Assembly (NCBI GenBank): GCA_012274445.1
Contig: JAAROD010000093.1
Coordinates: 2,170,001-2,234,000, forward strand
Source: Sclerotiophoma versabilis
Taxonomy: Eukaryota; Ascomycota; Dothideomycetes; Pleosporales; Didymellaceae
Reading direction: 5' to 3'
Length of the DNA stretch: 64,000 bases
Part shown: positions 33,170 through 43,892 of the stretch, in pieces
Position numbering within the stretch: the first letter of the stretch is position 1
Layout of the letters: every line of letters begins with the position of its first letter
The notes under the pieces: generated by a model
The model's input: the letters and a program-made list of their open reading frames with translations, nothing else
Told to the model about the DNA's origin: nothing
Databases searched by the model: none
Position numbers and translations under genes: made by a program

Positions 33170-34718
33170 ATGGTGGAACGGCTAGGTGGAGCGCGAGACG
33201 ATGAAGCGCGAGACGGTGTTCTTGTATATACTTATCTGTGTCGACTTGGCACGCAGAGGATATAGTTGGAAGTTCGATTTCATAATTAAAAGCCTCGATG
33301 GCCATACATTACTTGACCTCTTACCTCACGCAATGTGCAGAAATTACCTTATGTCCTGTAAAACGCAACGAGATGGAGTGTGCCTTCTCCAGACAGTTGG
33401 ACCTGAAATCGAGACGAGGACTGGGCCGGCATCTATGAGTATCGGTGTGCGTGAAGACATTGCCATGGCGGAAGACGCTGCGAAGTCTAGCCGAAGGACT
33501 TTGCAGTAGGATGCGTAGAGGGAAATACAGGTCCAGTACCGAGTTGCATCCATAGAGGAAGCTATACGTTCATTCGGAGCGTGGTCTAACAGCAACAACC
33601 CGGAGGTGCGTATTGCGCCTAAGAATAGCGAGTAAACAGTACAGGGAGTACACTTAGTTCTGTAAAGTACGGCCTAGCAAACATCTCCAAGCCACCCGGA
33701 ATAGGGCACCAGAAGATATCCAAGACACCATCCCTCACATAGGCCCGGACGAGTGATTCTGGTGTGGGAGGATACAAAGTATGGGTAACGGTGCGGAGGA
33801 GCTCTTCACGGTTGGAAAGGTGTTGCATTAGAGAAGTGACGCATTGTCCAGCACAGAAGTCAGGGTCTGCGAGCACAGGCCTGTGCTCTCCCCTACCAGT
33901 GTACACTCGTTCTGTGTCGGGGCATCGAGCTGACCTTGGACGGTCGCTCGGCAGCCGAAAGATATGTCGATCATGATACCTCGGAAGCTTCATCTTTAGA
34001 CTACCTAGGGCATCTCTATAAGTTCTCCGCTCCCCTGTGTGGACTAGACTACGTAGCACTAGTGCTCGAAGCGCGGCTTACTTCTGGCGAACTTACTACT
34101 GGCGAACTTGCAGTGTATACAGCTCCTGCGTGACTAGGTATGTATTTAGAAACACGTTGCTACACTGTTTGAAAGAATCAGAGTTTGGCTAGCACTTACT
34201 TGTTTACTCAATTATTGCGGTGTGAGCGGGAGTCGCGTGAGTCTGTCTGCTGGCGAGCGTCGCTGGTTGTCTAGTAGTCTAGCTGATTGGGGCCAATGCT
34301 GCGCCACCATGCCCGATCAGGACTTGCCTCGGCACCATGGCCGGAGAATTGGAGCGATGACGAAGTTGCGACACGTCGAGCCATCAGATCAGACGCACGA
34401 AACAGGCCGATTGCACTCGGTCTCGGAGATCTTGGCTGCGGACAAGACAGCTCTTGGTGGAAGAGGGCGGGCAAGCAGATAGTGTCGGCGATTGCGGAGG
34501 GTGGCGCGGTGGGATATATGTAGCTGTACTGGCCCACAGCCACTGCCCTTGATCCAGTATTTCGCTTCAATTCAAACTTGCACAAGCACCTCCTACGCCT
34601 GCTTGACACCGCCACGCCCAGTTGAGCGTTCCCCAGAGATCGACTGCAATCCCCCGCGCCTGCGTCACCTGCAGTCAGCATTCGCAGCCACAGGGTCACG
34701 CCCACGCCAACGCCCATC
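33170..34718. other. Intergenic, 1.5 kb, with the second dispersed repeat copy
   Basis: No gene I would defend. A 146-codon minus-strand frame (33619-34059) lacks any recognisable feature. The repeat copy is at 34044-34114. The last 150 bp hold the leader of the monooxygenase gene. Confidence 0.4.
34044..34114 (+). repeat. Short dispersed repeat, copy 2
   Basis: Shares CTAGACTAYGTAG and a GAAGCGMGGCTYAC...GGCGAACTT block with 24600-24643. This copy has an 11-bp insertion (about CACTAGTGCTC) and a local duplication of the GGCGAACTT unit (at 34086 and 34101). Confidence 0.5.
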
Positions 34719-36302
34719 ATGAACGGCCACGCCACGGCGACGGCAAAGCACACGGCAGGCTATGCCGACAACGAGACACAGCTCGACGTGCTCGTCATCG
34801 GCGCCGGCATCAGCGGCATCAACGCCGCGTACCGCGTCCAAACGGAGCTCCCGTCCGCCTCGTACGCGCTTCTCGAAGGCCGCCACGAACTCGGCGGCAC
34901 GTGGTCGCAGTTCACGTACCCGGGCGTGCGCTCCGACTCGGATCTGCACACGCTCGGCTTCAAGTTCAACCCATGGAAGGCACGCAACCCAATCGCTACC
35001 GGCGAGAGCATCCTGGCATACCTGCAGGAGACCGCCCGGAAGTTCGACATGGAGAAGCGCATACGGTACAACCAGAAAGTCGCGTCCGCAGACTGGAGCT
35101 CGGAGCAGCAGCGATGGCAGGTGCAGGTCGACGTCGGCCGCGCCGAGGAGAAGAAGCGGGTCGTGTACTGGGTCAAGTGGATCATCCTGGGCACCGGCTA
35201 CTACAGCTACGAGAAGCCCATGTTTGCCCACATTCCCGGCCTGGCAGACAACTTCAAGGGCCAGACGGTCCACCCGCAGTTCTGGCCCGACCATCTGGAC
35301 TACAAGGGAAAGAAGGTCGTCGTCATTGGCAGCGGAGCCACGGCGATTACTCTGCTCCCCGCCCTGGTCGACGGCGGCGTGGGCCATGTCACGCAGCTGC
35401 AGAGGAGCCCGAGCTACATCATGGGTCTGTCGCAGCCGGGCAACAGCTCGACGCCGCCCTGGTGGCAGAGCATGCTGCCGCAGTGGCTGCTGCTGAAGTG
35501 GAAGCGTGCGTGCCTCACCCCCGACTCCCCATAGAACGTGCCTACTAACTCCTGCACAGGCTTCCAATTCACCCTCATCCCAATCCTCCTCTACTACTTC
35601 TGCATCTACTTCCCCAACGCCGCCGCCAACCTGATCCGCGGCGCCGCCAAGAAGCAGCTCCCGCCCGACTTCCCCATGGACCCGCACTTCAAGCCCGGCT
35701 ACAACCCCTGGGAGCAGCGCCTCTGCCTGTGCCCCGACGGCGACTTCTTCAAGAGCCTGCACAGCAACCGCGCGACCATCGTGACCGACACCATCAAGAA
35801 CGTCGTCAGCGACGGCATCCTGCTCAACAGCGGCGAGAAGCTAGACGCAGACATCATCATCACCGCCACCGGCCTCAACCTGCGCTTCCTCGGTGGCATA
35901 GACCTCGCCGTCGACGGCAAGAAAGTCGACGTGCCAAGAGAATACATGTGGCACTTCGCCATGCTCTCCAACGTGCCCAACCTGGGCCAGATCATCGGCT
36001 ACTGGAACGCGTCCTGGACGCTGGGCTCAGACACCGCGTCGCGACTGTTCTGCAGGGTCATCAAGCACATGGACGAGAACGGATACACGGCCGCCATCCC
36101 CACCATTTCTGAGAAGGAGAAGGAGAACCCCCAGAGCATCAGTCCATTGAGCAGCACCTATGTCAAGAGCAGCCTGGACAAGATGCCCAAGTGCGGCAGA
36201 TCAGGCCCGTGGACGCCGCGAGAGTATTACTTCAAGGACAGCTGGAAGGCCGAGCATTGCGATTTGAACGACGGCATGCGGTTTGAGAAGGTCAGCACAT
36301 GA
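34719..36302 (+). CDS. FAD/NADPH monooxygenase with a Baeyer-Villiger fingerprint
   Basis: Flavoprotein that inserts one oxygen atom into a ketone or oxidises a soft heteroatom. Exons 34719-35505 and 35560-36302 give 509 residues. The FAD-binding Rossmann motif is GAGISG (28-33), followed by ELGGTW (57-62). The type I BVMO fingerprint FxGxxxHxxxWP is present exactly, at residues 179-190 (FKGQTVHPQFWP). The NADPH-binding motif GSGATA is at 204-209, and ATGLNL lies in the C-terminal half. A hydrophobic stretch (TLIPILLYYFCIYF), right after the intron, may sit on a membrane. The gene stands alone, without an obvious cluster, so the substrate is unknown. Strong codon bias for C-ending codons. Intact. 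Confidence 0.93.
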
Positions 36303-37986
36303 GCGCAGCCGTGTCGTTGGGAAGATAGTCATGCGACAGATAATTATTCGCCGGTAGTAATGCGAGAAACATTCACCCTCCACAGCAAGAACCTGCACTG
36401 ACTCTTGACGTCGCACCTTTCTTTCTAGGCTGATGTTCCCTTTTTTTTCATATTGCTCAAAAGTACACGTGCGCATCACCTTGCCAACACCACCAATCCA
36501 CTCCACCGCTTCGCGCCCCGCATCTATCCAAGAAATCACCCACGGCAAACAACGCACCCGCAAACTTTCCACATCCTACGTTCAACGTCGCATCTTGGCG
36601 TGAAACAAAAGTGCACCCGTTGTACTACACGGGTCCGTGCGATAACGTTCCGTAACGTACTTGTGGATCCTTCGAATCGCGCTAAGCACGCGGCACGCTT
36701 CGTCCCGTCCAGGTCAGACCACAGGGGACCACAGGGGACTACAGGGTACTACAGGGTACTACAGGGTACTAAATCGGGCTAAAGGGGGTGTATGGTGCGG
36801 TGCGGTGCGGTGTGATAAGAGGATGATATCCGCTTCACCGCAGAATCTGTACCAGTGCGTCTTGAGAATGATACGCTGGATTCAATAGATGCATACAAAC
36901 AATGTAGCGGGATTTGTTACATGGTCGTTTATAAAAAAAAATCATTAATACAATTTAATCATTACATTCACAGCTCGAAACCCAGTGCTGAGATGATTAG
37001 TCAAGAATAAGTCAACTAAAAGACGCAATAAGAGTATAGACGTGGATATTGGCATGTGAAAACTTTTCTAGCTCCCACCGTGGTGGTATGGAGTGCAAGC
37101 CGGATCCGTCGTTCTGAGCAATCCACTGCGTTCGTCGCGGGCGTTTGATGCCTAAACCCCCCGAAATAAAGCTTTGGATCCTTGCACTTCTATGTCCTAC
37201 TGCGTGGTGACGCACAGTGCATTACTCCGTCCGCTGTCGGTGAGTGAAGGCTACCAACGTTTAAGCAGGACTTGGAAATGACAATTTTAATCTCATTTCT
37301 TTGAGGTGTAAATCAAATAGAAAGTACTAGTCACTACCTACTTTGTATTTGAGGGCTCATAAGATGATCTTGTTGTATGTTGTTACTATTACTACTGCTG
37401 CCTTAATACTCAGGGTTGATGCCCTTGTTGAACGGATTCCAGACGGAATACTGCACTCCTATTGTTATACCCGCGATCGTGCCTCGTGCCTGACCAGGGT
37501 TCTGGCTTCTACAGACGTGTGGAGCATTGCGTAGGTCGCGGCGCTGCGGTTGCGAGGATGGCGCGATCTGGGTAGCTATTGTGCAGAGGAGTTCATGCCT
37601 GATTTGATTGCGCTGCATCGCGATGCGTTGCGTTTCATTGCATGACACGAGTGAGAGAGATGTGAACATATGCCGACGGAAAGGTAGATGGGGAATCGTT
37701 GGTATAATGCTTCTAGAAGAGTTATTCATGTTCTCTGGGACGCATCTGGAAACTGTGGGCGTGCTGCAATGTGCAATGTGCGAGGCATAGATCGTCGCAG
37801 GATCGCGTGCTGACGGAAGAGAGGTTGAGGAGAAAACCATATCTGCCGGCATCGAGCTTCATTCCACATGTCTGGGAACTGAAAGAATCCTTGGGGCTCG
37901 TTGGACAGCGGTACGCGGATACTCGGGGCTATCTTTTGCGAATCGACACAGACGCCCAAGCACGACTTTAATTTTACTTTCACCGC
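36303..37986. other. Intergenic, 1.7 kb, with short tandem repeats and an AT-rich stretch
   Basis: No supported gene. It contains a 10-bp tandem repeat (36721-36770), a GGTGC run (36794-36812) and an A/T-rich stretch near 36930-36965. Short frames look spurious. Confidence 0.45.
36721..36770 (+). repeat. 10-bp minisatellite, five units
   Basis: Five units in exact register: ACAGGGGACC, ACAGGGGACT, then three copies of ACAGGGTACT. A gradient of change from left to right suggests expansion by slippage or unequal crossing-over. A second short repeat (GGTGC, three copies) follows at 36794-36812. Confidence 0.85.
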
Positions 37987-38766
37987 CTAGATCTTCGCTT
38001 TCGCTGGTGCCGTAGTCCTCTGCCCATGAACGTAACAAATCCCTCTTATCTTCTCCGCCGCCTCACCCCACAACTCGTTCCGGAGCAAGCTGTACACGCC
38101 CATTTTCGCCTTCCCTTGGATATCTCTCGCCTTCTTCAACGCAACGTCTAGCATTTCCTTGGGCTCGGCGATCTGATCTACAATACCATCCTCCAGCGCC
38201 TCCCTCCCGGTCCATTTGTGTGCCTCGAGCAGCATCTTGCGAGCAACCTGCGGACGGAGTTTCAAGCGTGGGAGGTAGCCGATGCCAGGGAAGTGCAGGC
38301 CTAGGTTGACGGGCGGCATGCTGAAGAAGCCACGCTTGGAGTTCATGATGCGGTAATCATGGGCTAGGGAGAAGGGGCAGGCGCCGCCAAAGGTGTGGCC
38401 AGTGAGGAGAGCGATTGTGGGGAACGGATAGTCGAGCAGTGTCGCCAGGAGCTGTACTGTTATTAGCATCATGGCTGCCATGCACGAAGTGATCCATACC
38501 GGAAAGAAGCCGTCGCTGTTCGCGTGTGGGTTTGTGTCGGATTCGTCAAGTTCTAACCCTGTACACCAGAACTTTTCGTCGTTGCCTCGTGTAATGACGC
38601 AGCCTTCTGAATCTGGCCCTAGCTCCTGCTCGATATCACGTAGTGCGCGGATTATCTCCTGTGCGAATCTGACATTCAACCGGTTCTCGGGCGCCTTTTG
38701 CATCGTGATCACGTAGACGCGGTCATGGCGATCGACGCGTAGGTTCGTGTATGGACCCAGTGCCAT
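37987..38766 (-). CDS. Enoyl-CoA hydratase/isomerase-family protein, likely peroxisomal
   Basis: Crotonase-fold enzyme, probably of the delta3-delta2-enoyl-CoA isomerase type that handles unsaturated fatty acids in beta-oxidation. Exons 38500-38766 and 37987-38451 give 243 residues; the 48-bp intron is stop-free and in frame. Oxyanion-hole elements are FWCTGLEL (about 66-73) and GHTFGGAC (107-114). The position that usually carries the catalytic Glu reads SMPPVNLGL (133-141), so Pro appears in its place; activity may be altered or use another residue. The C-terminus AKI is a known PTS1 variant, pointing to peroxisomes. An open extension to 38859 exists, but 38766 gives a typical N-terminus. 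The Zn2Cys6 gene ends 340 bp upstream in the same orientation. Confidence 0.87.
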   Translation of the reverse strand: MALGPYTNLRVDRHDRVYVITMQKAPENRLNVRFAQEIIRALRDIEQELGPDSEGCVITRGNDEKFWCTGLELDESDTNPHANSDGFFPVWITSCMAAMMLITVQLLATLLDYPFPTIALLTGHTFGGACPFSLAHDYRIMNSKRGFFSMPPVNLGLHFPGIGYLPRLKLRPQVARKMLLEAHKWTGREALEDGIVDQIAEPKEMLDVALKKARDIQGKAKMGVYSLLRNELWGEAAEKIRGICYVHGQRTTAPAKAKI

Positions 38767-39105
38767 CGTCGTCGTGAGCAAGCCTGATGGTTGTGCGAAT
38801 TTTGTGGTAAACGGTGCTCGTCGAGTCCGGATTACTGTCCGGGATCGATGTAAGCACAACTGACAGTACCTCTGTCCAGCTTTCGCATATTATCGATGCG
38901 TTCCTGATGACGATGCTCGGAGCTGCGAGTCCGGTAGTAAGCCTCGGCACGCGAAATGCGGAGGTGTGGGGTAGCTGAGACCCCTGTCGGAGCGGCGATT
39001 TTCGGTAACTTGCCTGTTCTACTGACTCGCTCGTGCTGAGCATCTGGGTGCGAGGCTGTAGATGTGACTAGTGCACCCTTGCGTTGCATGAAGTATCATG
39101 ATACT
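38767..39105 (-). promoter_or_regulatory. Promoter region of the enoyl-CoA isomerase gene
   Basis: 339 bp between the Zn2Cys6 gene and the isomerase start. CCTCGG at 38942-38947 is the core known to bind FarA/FarB/Ctf1-type fatty-acid regulators in other fungi. One hexamer is weak evidence. Confidence 0.35.
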
Positions 39106-41307
39106 TCACCAGCCCAAACCACCCTGATCCCAGTCGGTCATCAGCCAATTGCCCATTGCGTATGGACCGAACCACTCCTGTGGCTGCAACAGGGTGGGCT
39201 CGAGTGACGCCTCAGTCGTTATCTGGTTGTTCATCGTGTGCTGAGCGGCGACATCGGCAGCAATATCGAGATCAAGGTGATGGTTGTTTGGCGTGCGCAA
39301 GCCTTGCAGGATTCCAGCCATCTCAAGTTCTCTTGGTGCGAAGTTTGCAGCTTGAGGCAGTCGCTGATGGATTGGGTGCCACATTCGACAGAGATCAGGG
39401 CCAAAGTCTGAAAAGAACTGCGCCGTGGTGCTTGGAAGACTTATGTCTGGAAATTGACCTAGATGAGGACGCTGTGTGGCTTTCTCCCGAACATCCATTC
39501 TTTGTAGATGTCAGTGGCAGGTTGTGTTATTCAGAAGACCAAACGACTCACAAATGCTTCAAGCTGCCTACAGCTGTAGGCCATCTTTTGCTAAGCTCTT
39601 CAAGCGCTCGAGCCATGATATTGAGATTCTGCTCGGCCAACTCCATCATCTCCGAATAACGATAACACGATAGTTGCGCCATTCCAGCAGTCAAACAGTA
39701 GAAGGTGAAAATAGGGCCCAGATAGCGAAGCTCATCACGAGCCATGAAGTCTTCGAATATGCCTGCAACATACGATGATGCTAGAAGCGAGGCTGTTGAT
39801 GGCGCTAATTTGGGGTCAAGTGGTCGGTTCAGGATGACTAGGACTGTGAAATATTGGACGTGAAGCTGACGAGCCTCGAAATTGTATGACTTGAGAGGTC
39901 GGCCCTCCATCGCCCTGCATAACTGTAGATGGTCGGGCAACGTTTTGAGCCATCGAAAGAGTCTGTCTTCAAGGGACTTTTTCTGCTCTTGCAATCCCTG
40001 CTTTCGCAGATAGCTCTGTGTGAGATCGCCTAGACAAAAATCAGCTTTTGTGCATTAGCAAGAAGGCATGGTCCCATCCTACCCAGAACGCAGGAGATGC
40101 CCACGTATGCCGCGAATGAATCTGCAGGAGACGGCGCGCCGTCAAAATCTAAGGCGGAGATGGGTGACACGTCGGCAAGCTTGAGATCTATTGCGCGAGG
40201 TCTGCCGTGACCCGCATTAATCAGACAGTCACGAGTCACTAGTGACCACCAGATTCGTTTTCGCAAGCCAGCATCCGGCTTACCGTTTGGTTCTCGATGC
40301 AACCCAACCTGATAGGCAAGACCGACGCATACTCGTACCCAGAAGCTGCTGGTATCTAGAGATACTCGCTCAGGTCCCTCGGGGTTCCACCATTGTAGCA
40401 AGCACGCTGATGCGATGTTGATGATGGGATCATCCTCGGCACCCATCCAGAACAAGAGTCGAGCCTTCTTGTAAAAGTCTTCTGAAGGGTAGTTCTGCAA
40501 TGGCTTGCTAACTCGGCTACCAGCCAGAAATATCGCATGTTGAAGGAGCAGCGATGTTGTGCCAGGACTGCGCTCATCGATCCAGCTGCGCTCTACGACC
40601 GGGGTCCACGGGTAGCATCGCGTCCAGAAGGCATCCAGCAAGCTTTCGCGAACAGCTCGAGGGGGAAGTTCAGTCACTTGCTGGATTCGTAGGATCTCAA
40701 TGTCGGTTGTCGATAATCGATGTGGCACCTTGTTCGGCAGCTCAGAGTCATCGTCGACAGGAAGATCGCCACGGAGGTATTCCAATCTTCCGAGGTAACT
40801 AGCACTGTTCTTGGGTCGGTAGCTGGACTCGGGCATGCTCGATGGGATGCTTCCGTAGGGTGAGTTGAGCGGTGGGTCAAGCTGACGTTCCAAAAGCGGA
40901 GGCTCATGCAGACTCGCAGTGCTCGACAGTCTTCTGCCGAAATCGACCTCGGACTTAAAGTCCTGGTCAGGTAACGTCGCTGCGCTATTCGGAACAAACA
41001 CAGAATTGCTTCCTTCACCCGAACTGCCACTTGCTACGTGATTGAGCACAAATTCGTCTCTGACGCTTTCTGATAATGAGGATTCACCGTTCTGCGCCTT
41101 GACCCTCCGCTGGTCCACCGGTGGTGACGGGCTGAAGGTGAACCTCTTTCGCTTGCGTTCTCGAAGAACGCATTGATAGTCGTCTCGTGTGCACGGCGTA
41201 CACCGATCTCCTTCGACTTCATCAATATCGCATCGTACTTTCTTCTTGTGGCAGATCACGCATGCTTTGATCGTACGGCGCGCTCGCTGCTGGGTTGGCG
41301 GGGCCAT
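39106..41307 (-). CDS. Zn2Cys6 transcription factor with fungal-specific regulatory domain
   Basis: Exons 40083-41307, 39552-40029 and 39106-39499 give 698 residues; all three exons close in phase. The zinc cluster has C16, C19, C26, C36, C39 and C46 (KACVICHKKKVRC, then DRCTPCTRDDYQC), followed by a very basic linker (RERKRKRF). A Ser-rich region leads to the fungal-specific transcription factor domain: LLDAFWTRCYPWTPVVE, LRKRIWWSLVTRDCLINAGHG and RPRAIDLKLADV. The WWSLVTRD-type motif is its most conserved part. The C-terminal 100 residues are low complexity and may be an activation domain. Being next to, and co-oriented with, an isomerase gene makes it a candidate regulator of lipid metabolism; this is inference. 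Confidence 0.9.
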
Positions 41308-41654
41308 CTACGCGCCAGTCTGCTTGATCGACGACACATTGGTGTCATATGAGGAATTTGAGTATCACGTGTTGAGCAGGTTCGGTGCAATGTATGTTAA
41401 AAATGAGGATCGTGGTTGAAGCTGGAAAGAGAGCTCGCGTTCGGCAACAGAACTTCTGGAACTTGACCCAAACTGCGGGGCCGCGGTTGACCGGGCACCC
41501 TTGCAACTCCTCCAGTCATCGTAACTTTAACGGAAGATGCGGAAGGATGCGAGTTTACAACAAACATCGATTACTTGCATTGCTGATCAGATCTGGATCA
41601 GCATGTGCTTTTGATTCCCTGGTAATCGATACGACTCCCACATACTTGTGGCAG
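41308..41654. other. Intergenic between the Zn2Cys6 gene and HET gene
   Basis: 347 bp, promoter of the transcription factor plus the 3' region of the HET gene. No feature stands out. Confidence 0.4.
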
Positions 41655-43700
41655 TCAGCCGCCAACTACCGCCCTTCTCAGTTCTACCACCGCACCCCCT
41701 ATCCCTGTACTCCCTTCGGCTTCCCTTCTCAAATCCGGCTCACCAAGTAACATCGCCTTCCCTACCAGTCTCCACTTGCTCACTGCATTTTCGACCTTCG
41801 ACGGCCGCAGAAGCCACGTTCTCAACGGGATACACGTCGCATTCAGCACATCAGTCGGCACAGCAGCCCGCAACTCTTCAATTGGCCCATCGGTAAAGTA
41901 CGCATTGACGTGCGCGCCTGTTGTAAAAGCCCCTTGACCGTCCATGGTGCATTGGATACGGTACGTGTGGGCGCTGATGTAATACATGGAACGCGGGTCG
42001 GTGAGCCATGTTAGGAAGAGATGCGCGTCCTCGAGTGTGAAAAGGGAAGGCGCTGAGATCGCCAGTAACGTTGAGACGGGAAAAAGCTGCCTGAGCAACT
42101 CTTGCGCAGCGGGAAGCAAAAGTGGGTTGGGCGCCAGATCTTTGAACATGCCTTGGTTGTAGTTGGGTCCTACTACATCTCGCACGAGTTGTGCCCAGAC
42201 TCTGGTTGTGAAGGCAGAACCGTTCATGATGCAGCCGGCCAGGAATCTTCGGCGCGGTTTGTCGAGATCTGCGTCGGGTTGGCTCGCTGTTGTTAAAGAT
42301 GCGCTTACCGGCCCCTGTGTGGCTATTCGCGTAGTCGCTATTGTATCAGGAAAGATCCTGTAGGTGACCCCAATTTCTTCATCCTCGACTCCAGCCCATG
42401 TAGCAGGAGGCGGAAGAAAGATCATATCAAGCTCAATCTCTTCCATTGAGACACGATGGACGCCATGCAGACCTCCTAGTTTGAACCTTGGGATTGAGAT
42501 ATCATCAACAACGTGCCGCTGGAACCACGATGGTTTGTTAAGTAACGTGGGTGTTGTCCGGCTGTCGAACATGGTGAGTGGGTATGACTCTCCTGCTGCA
42601 AGAGCTAGCAGAGCGCTGATGTACAGAAGCTCGTCCGTACTTCTCAGTGTATGTCCTTGGTACGCAAGTGCAAGCCCAGACATGTTGATCATGATGCTCA
42701 GCTTATCTTCCAAGAGCATGCATCCCTTTCCGCTTGAAGCGTTGTGTCTCGCCATCAGACTGCTTCTCCACCCAGGTTCGCGGTCTCCAGCATCGGTCGG
42801 CACGAAGATCTCTTGTCCTTTCTCCTCTGGCACAGCCGTTACCATGAGATAGTGTAATGTCCACCACTTCATCTTTACTGTTGATCCATTAGGACCATTC
42901 ATGATGAAGGTAGCATTGTGGATCTCATTGCACTGTCTAAAGCCCGTCCAAGGTTCGTTGACGTTAAACTCATGAAAGCACCACGCTCGCTCCCACCACC
43001 GCGCCGCATTGATCTTGTTGTAGAAGCTCTTGAACACAGCTCTTTCGTTGACGGGTGGTCTCCACGCTGGATCATACGGTGATTTGGAAGGATTGTACTT
43101 CACTTGCAATGTCATCTCCTGCTCGTCCAAGAAAACGTCTTCAAGCAAGACAAGAAGACGTATGCAGGATCTATAGATGATATCCATTGCTGCAACACAC
43201 TTCCGCTTGTCGGTCGATGATTCCTGATCAATACAGAGCTGGTCCATCCAGATGCCAACACGAGGGTGGTTCTTTTCGCCGATGATAGCGTCAACAAATG
43301 ATTTGCTTATGGGCCAGCTGCCATGTCTTTCGTAACCTTCAGGAAGGAAGTCCTCAGAACGCCAACAATACGATACAGCCATGTACTGACGAACGTACAA
43401 GCCAGTTTTATTGAAGGATGGTAAATCGGATATTGGAAAAATGAGACGAAAGGGTGTGTTTAAGATGGTGGACGATGATCGCGGGTCAAACAGAGACCTG
43501 GTGTAGGGATCCCATTTCGCAAGATTCTGAAGTATGAACGACGCCTCTTGCTGGCTCCGATTGAGCTTGACAAGGCCATACTCAAAGATGTCGGCTTTGT
43601 TCTCTTCCGTCAGGGTCAATTTGAAAAGTTCTTCGCCCAGCGGTTCATAAGCGGCATCACGGTGGGATACCTCTAGCCCAGATTCCTGGACTTGGGGCAT
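41655..43700 (-). CDS. HET-domain protein (heterokaryon incompatibility type)
   Basis: HET proteins trigger or sense allorecognition and can cause cell death when unlike hyphae fuse. One exon, 681 residues. The HET domain is visible: YMAVSYCW (about 106-113), then GIWMDQLCIDQ (about 148-158) and the basic stretch after it, then RWWERAWCFHEF (about 233-244). The long C-terminal half shows no repeat, so this is not a NACHT-WD type. It is the only HET gene in the window and lies in the accessory-rich right half. Intact. Confidence 0.9.
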   Translation of the reverse strand: MPQVQESGLEVSHRDAAYEPLGEELFKLTLTEENKADIFEYGLVKLNRSQQEASFILQNLAKWDPYTRSLFDPRSSSTILNTPFRLIFPISDLPSFNKTGLYVRQYMAVSYCWRSEDFLPEGYERHGSWPISKSFVDAIIGEKNHPRVGIWMDQLCIDQESSTDKRKCVAAMDIIYRSCIRLLVLLEDVFLDEQEMTLQVKYNPSKSPYDPAWRPPVNERAVFKSFYNKINAARWWERAWCFHEFNVNEPWTGFRQCNEIHNATFIMNGPNGSTVKMKWWTLHYLMVTAVPEEKGQEIFVPTDAGDREPGWRSSLMARHNASSGKGCMLLEDKLSIMINMSGLALAYQGHTLRSTDELLYISALLALAAGESYPLTMFDSRTTPTLLNKPSWFQRHVVDDISIPRFKLGGLHGVHRVSMEEIELDMIFLPPPATWAGVEDEEIGVTYRIFPDTIATTRIATQGPVSASLTTASQPDADLDKPRRRFLAGCIMNGSAFTTRVWAQLVRDVVGPNYNQGMFKDLAPNPLLLPAAQELLRQLFPVSTLLAISAPSLFTLEDAHLFLTWLTDPRSMYYISAHTYRIQCTMDGQGAFTTGAHVNAYFTDGPIEELRAAVPTDVLNATCIPLRTWLLRPSKVENAVSKWRLVGKAMLLGEPDLRREAEGSTGIGGAVVELRRAVVGG

Positions 43701-43892
43701 GATGTGTACTCTTGCGGGTGTATCAATACCAACGTGAAGGTCACCTTAGGTTTCACGGTTGTTGATCATGCCACCTCGGCGACGGGGCAATATGTGGGTC
43801 CCATGTAACAGAATCAAGTTTTTATTTCGCTTAGCAGGACCTCCTTTGTCGTAGTACGCTTGTCGCCTGTATCTGCAGCTGCATTGTGACTC

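Noticed and set aside
33619..34059. 146-codon minus-strand open frame
   Set aside because: No domain, signal peptide or splice context. It overlaps a dispersed repeat copy at its start, so it is more likely chance or debris.
34665..35762. 365-codon minus-strand frame
   Set aside because: Antisense shadow of the monooxygenase gene; it would also overlap its intron.
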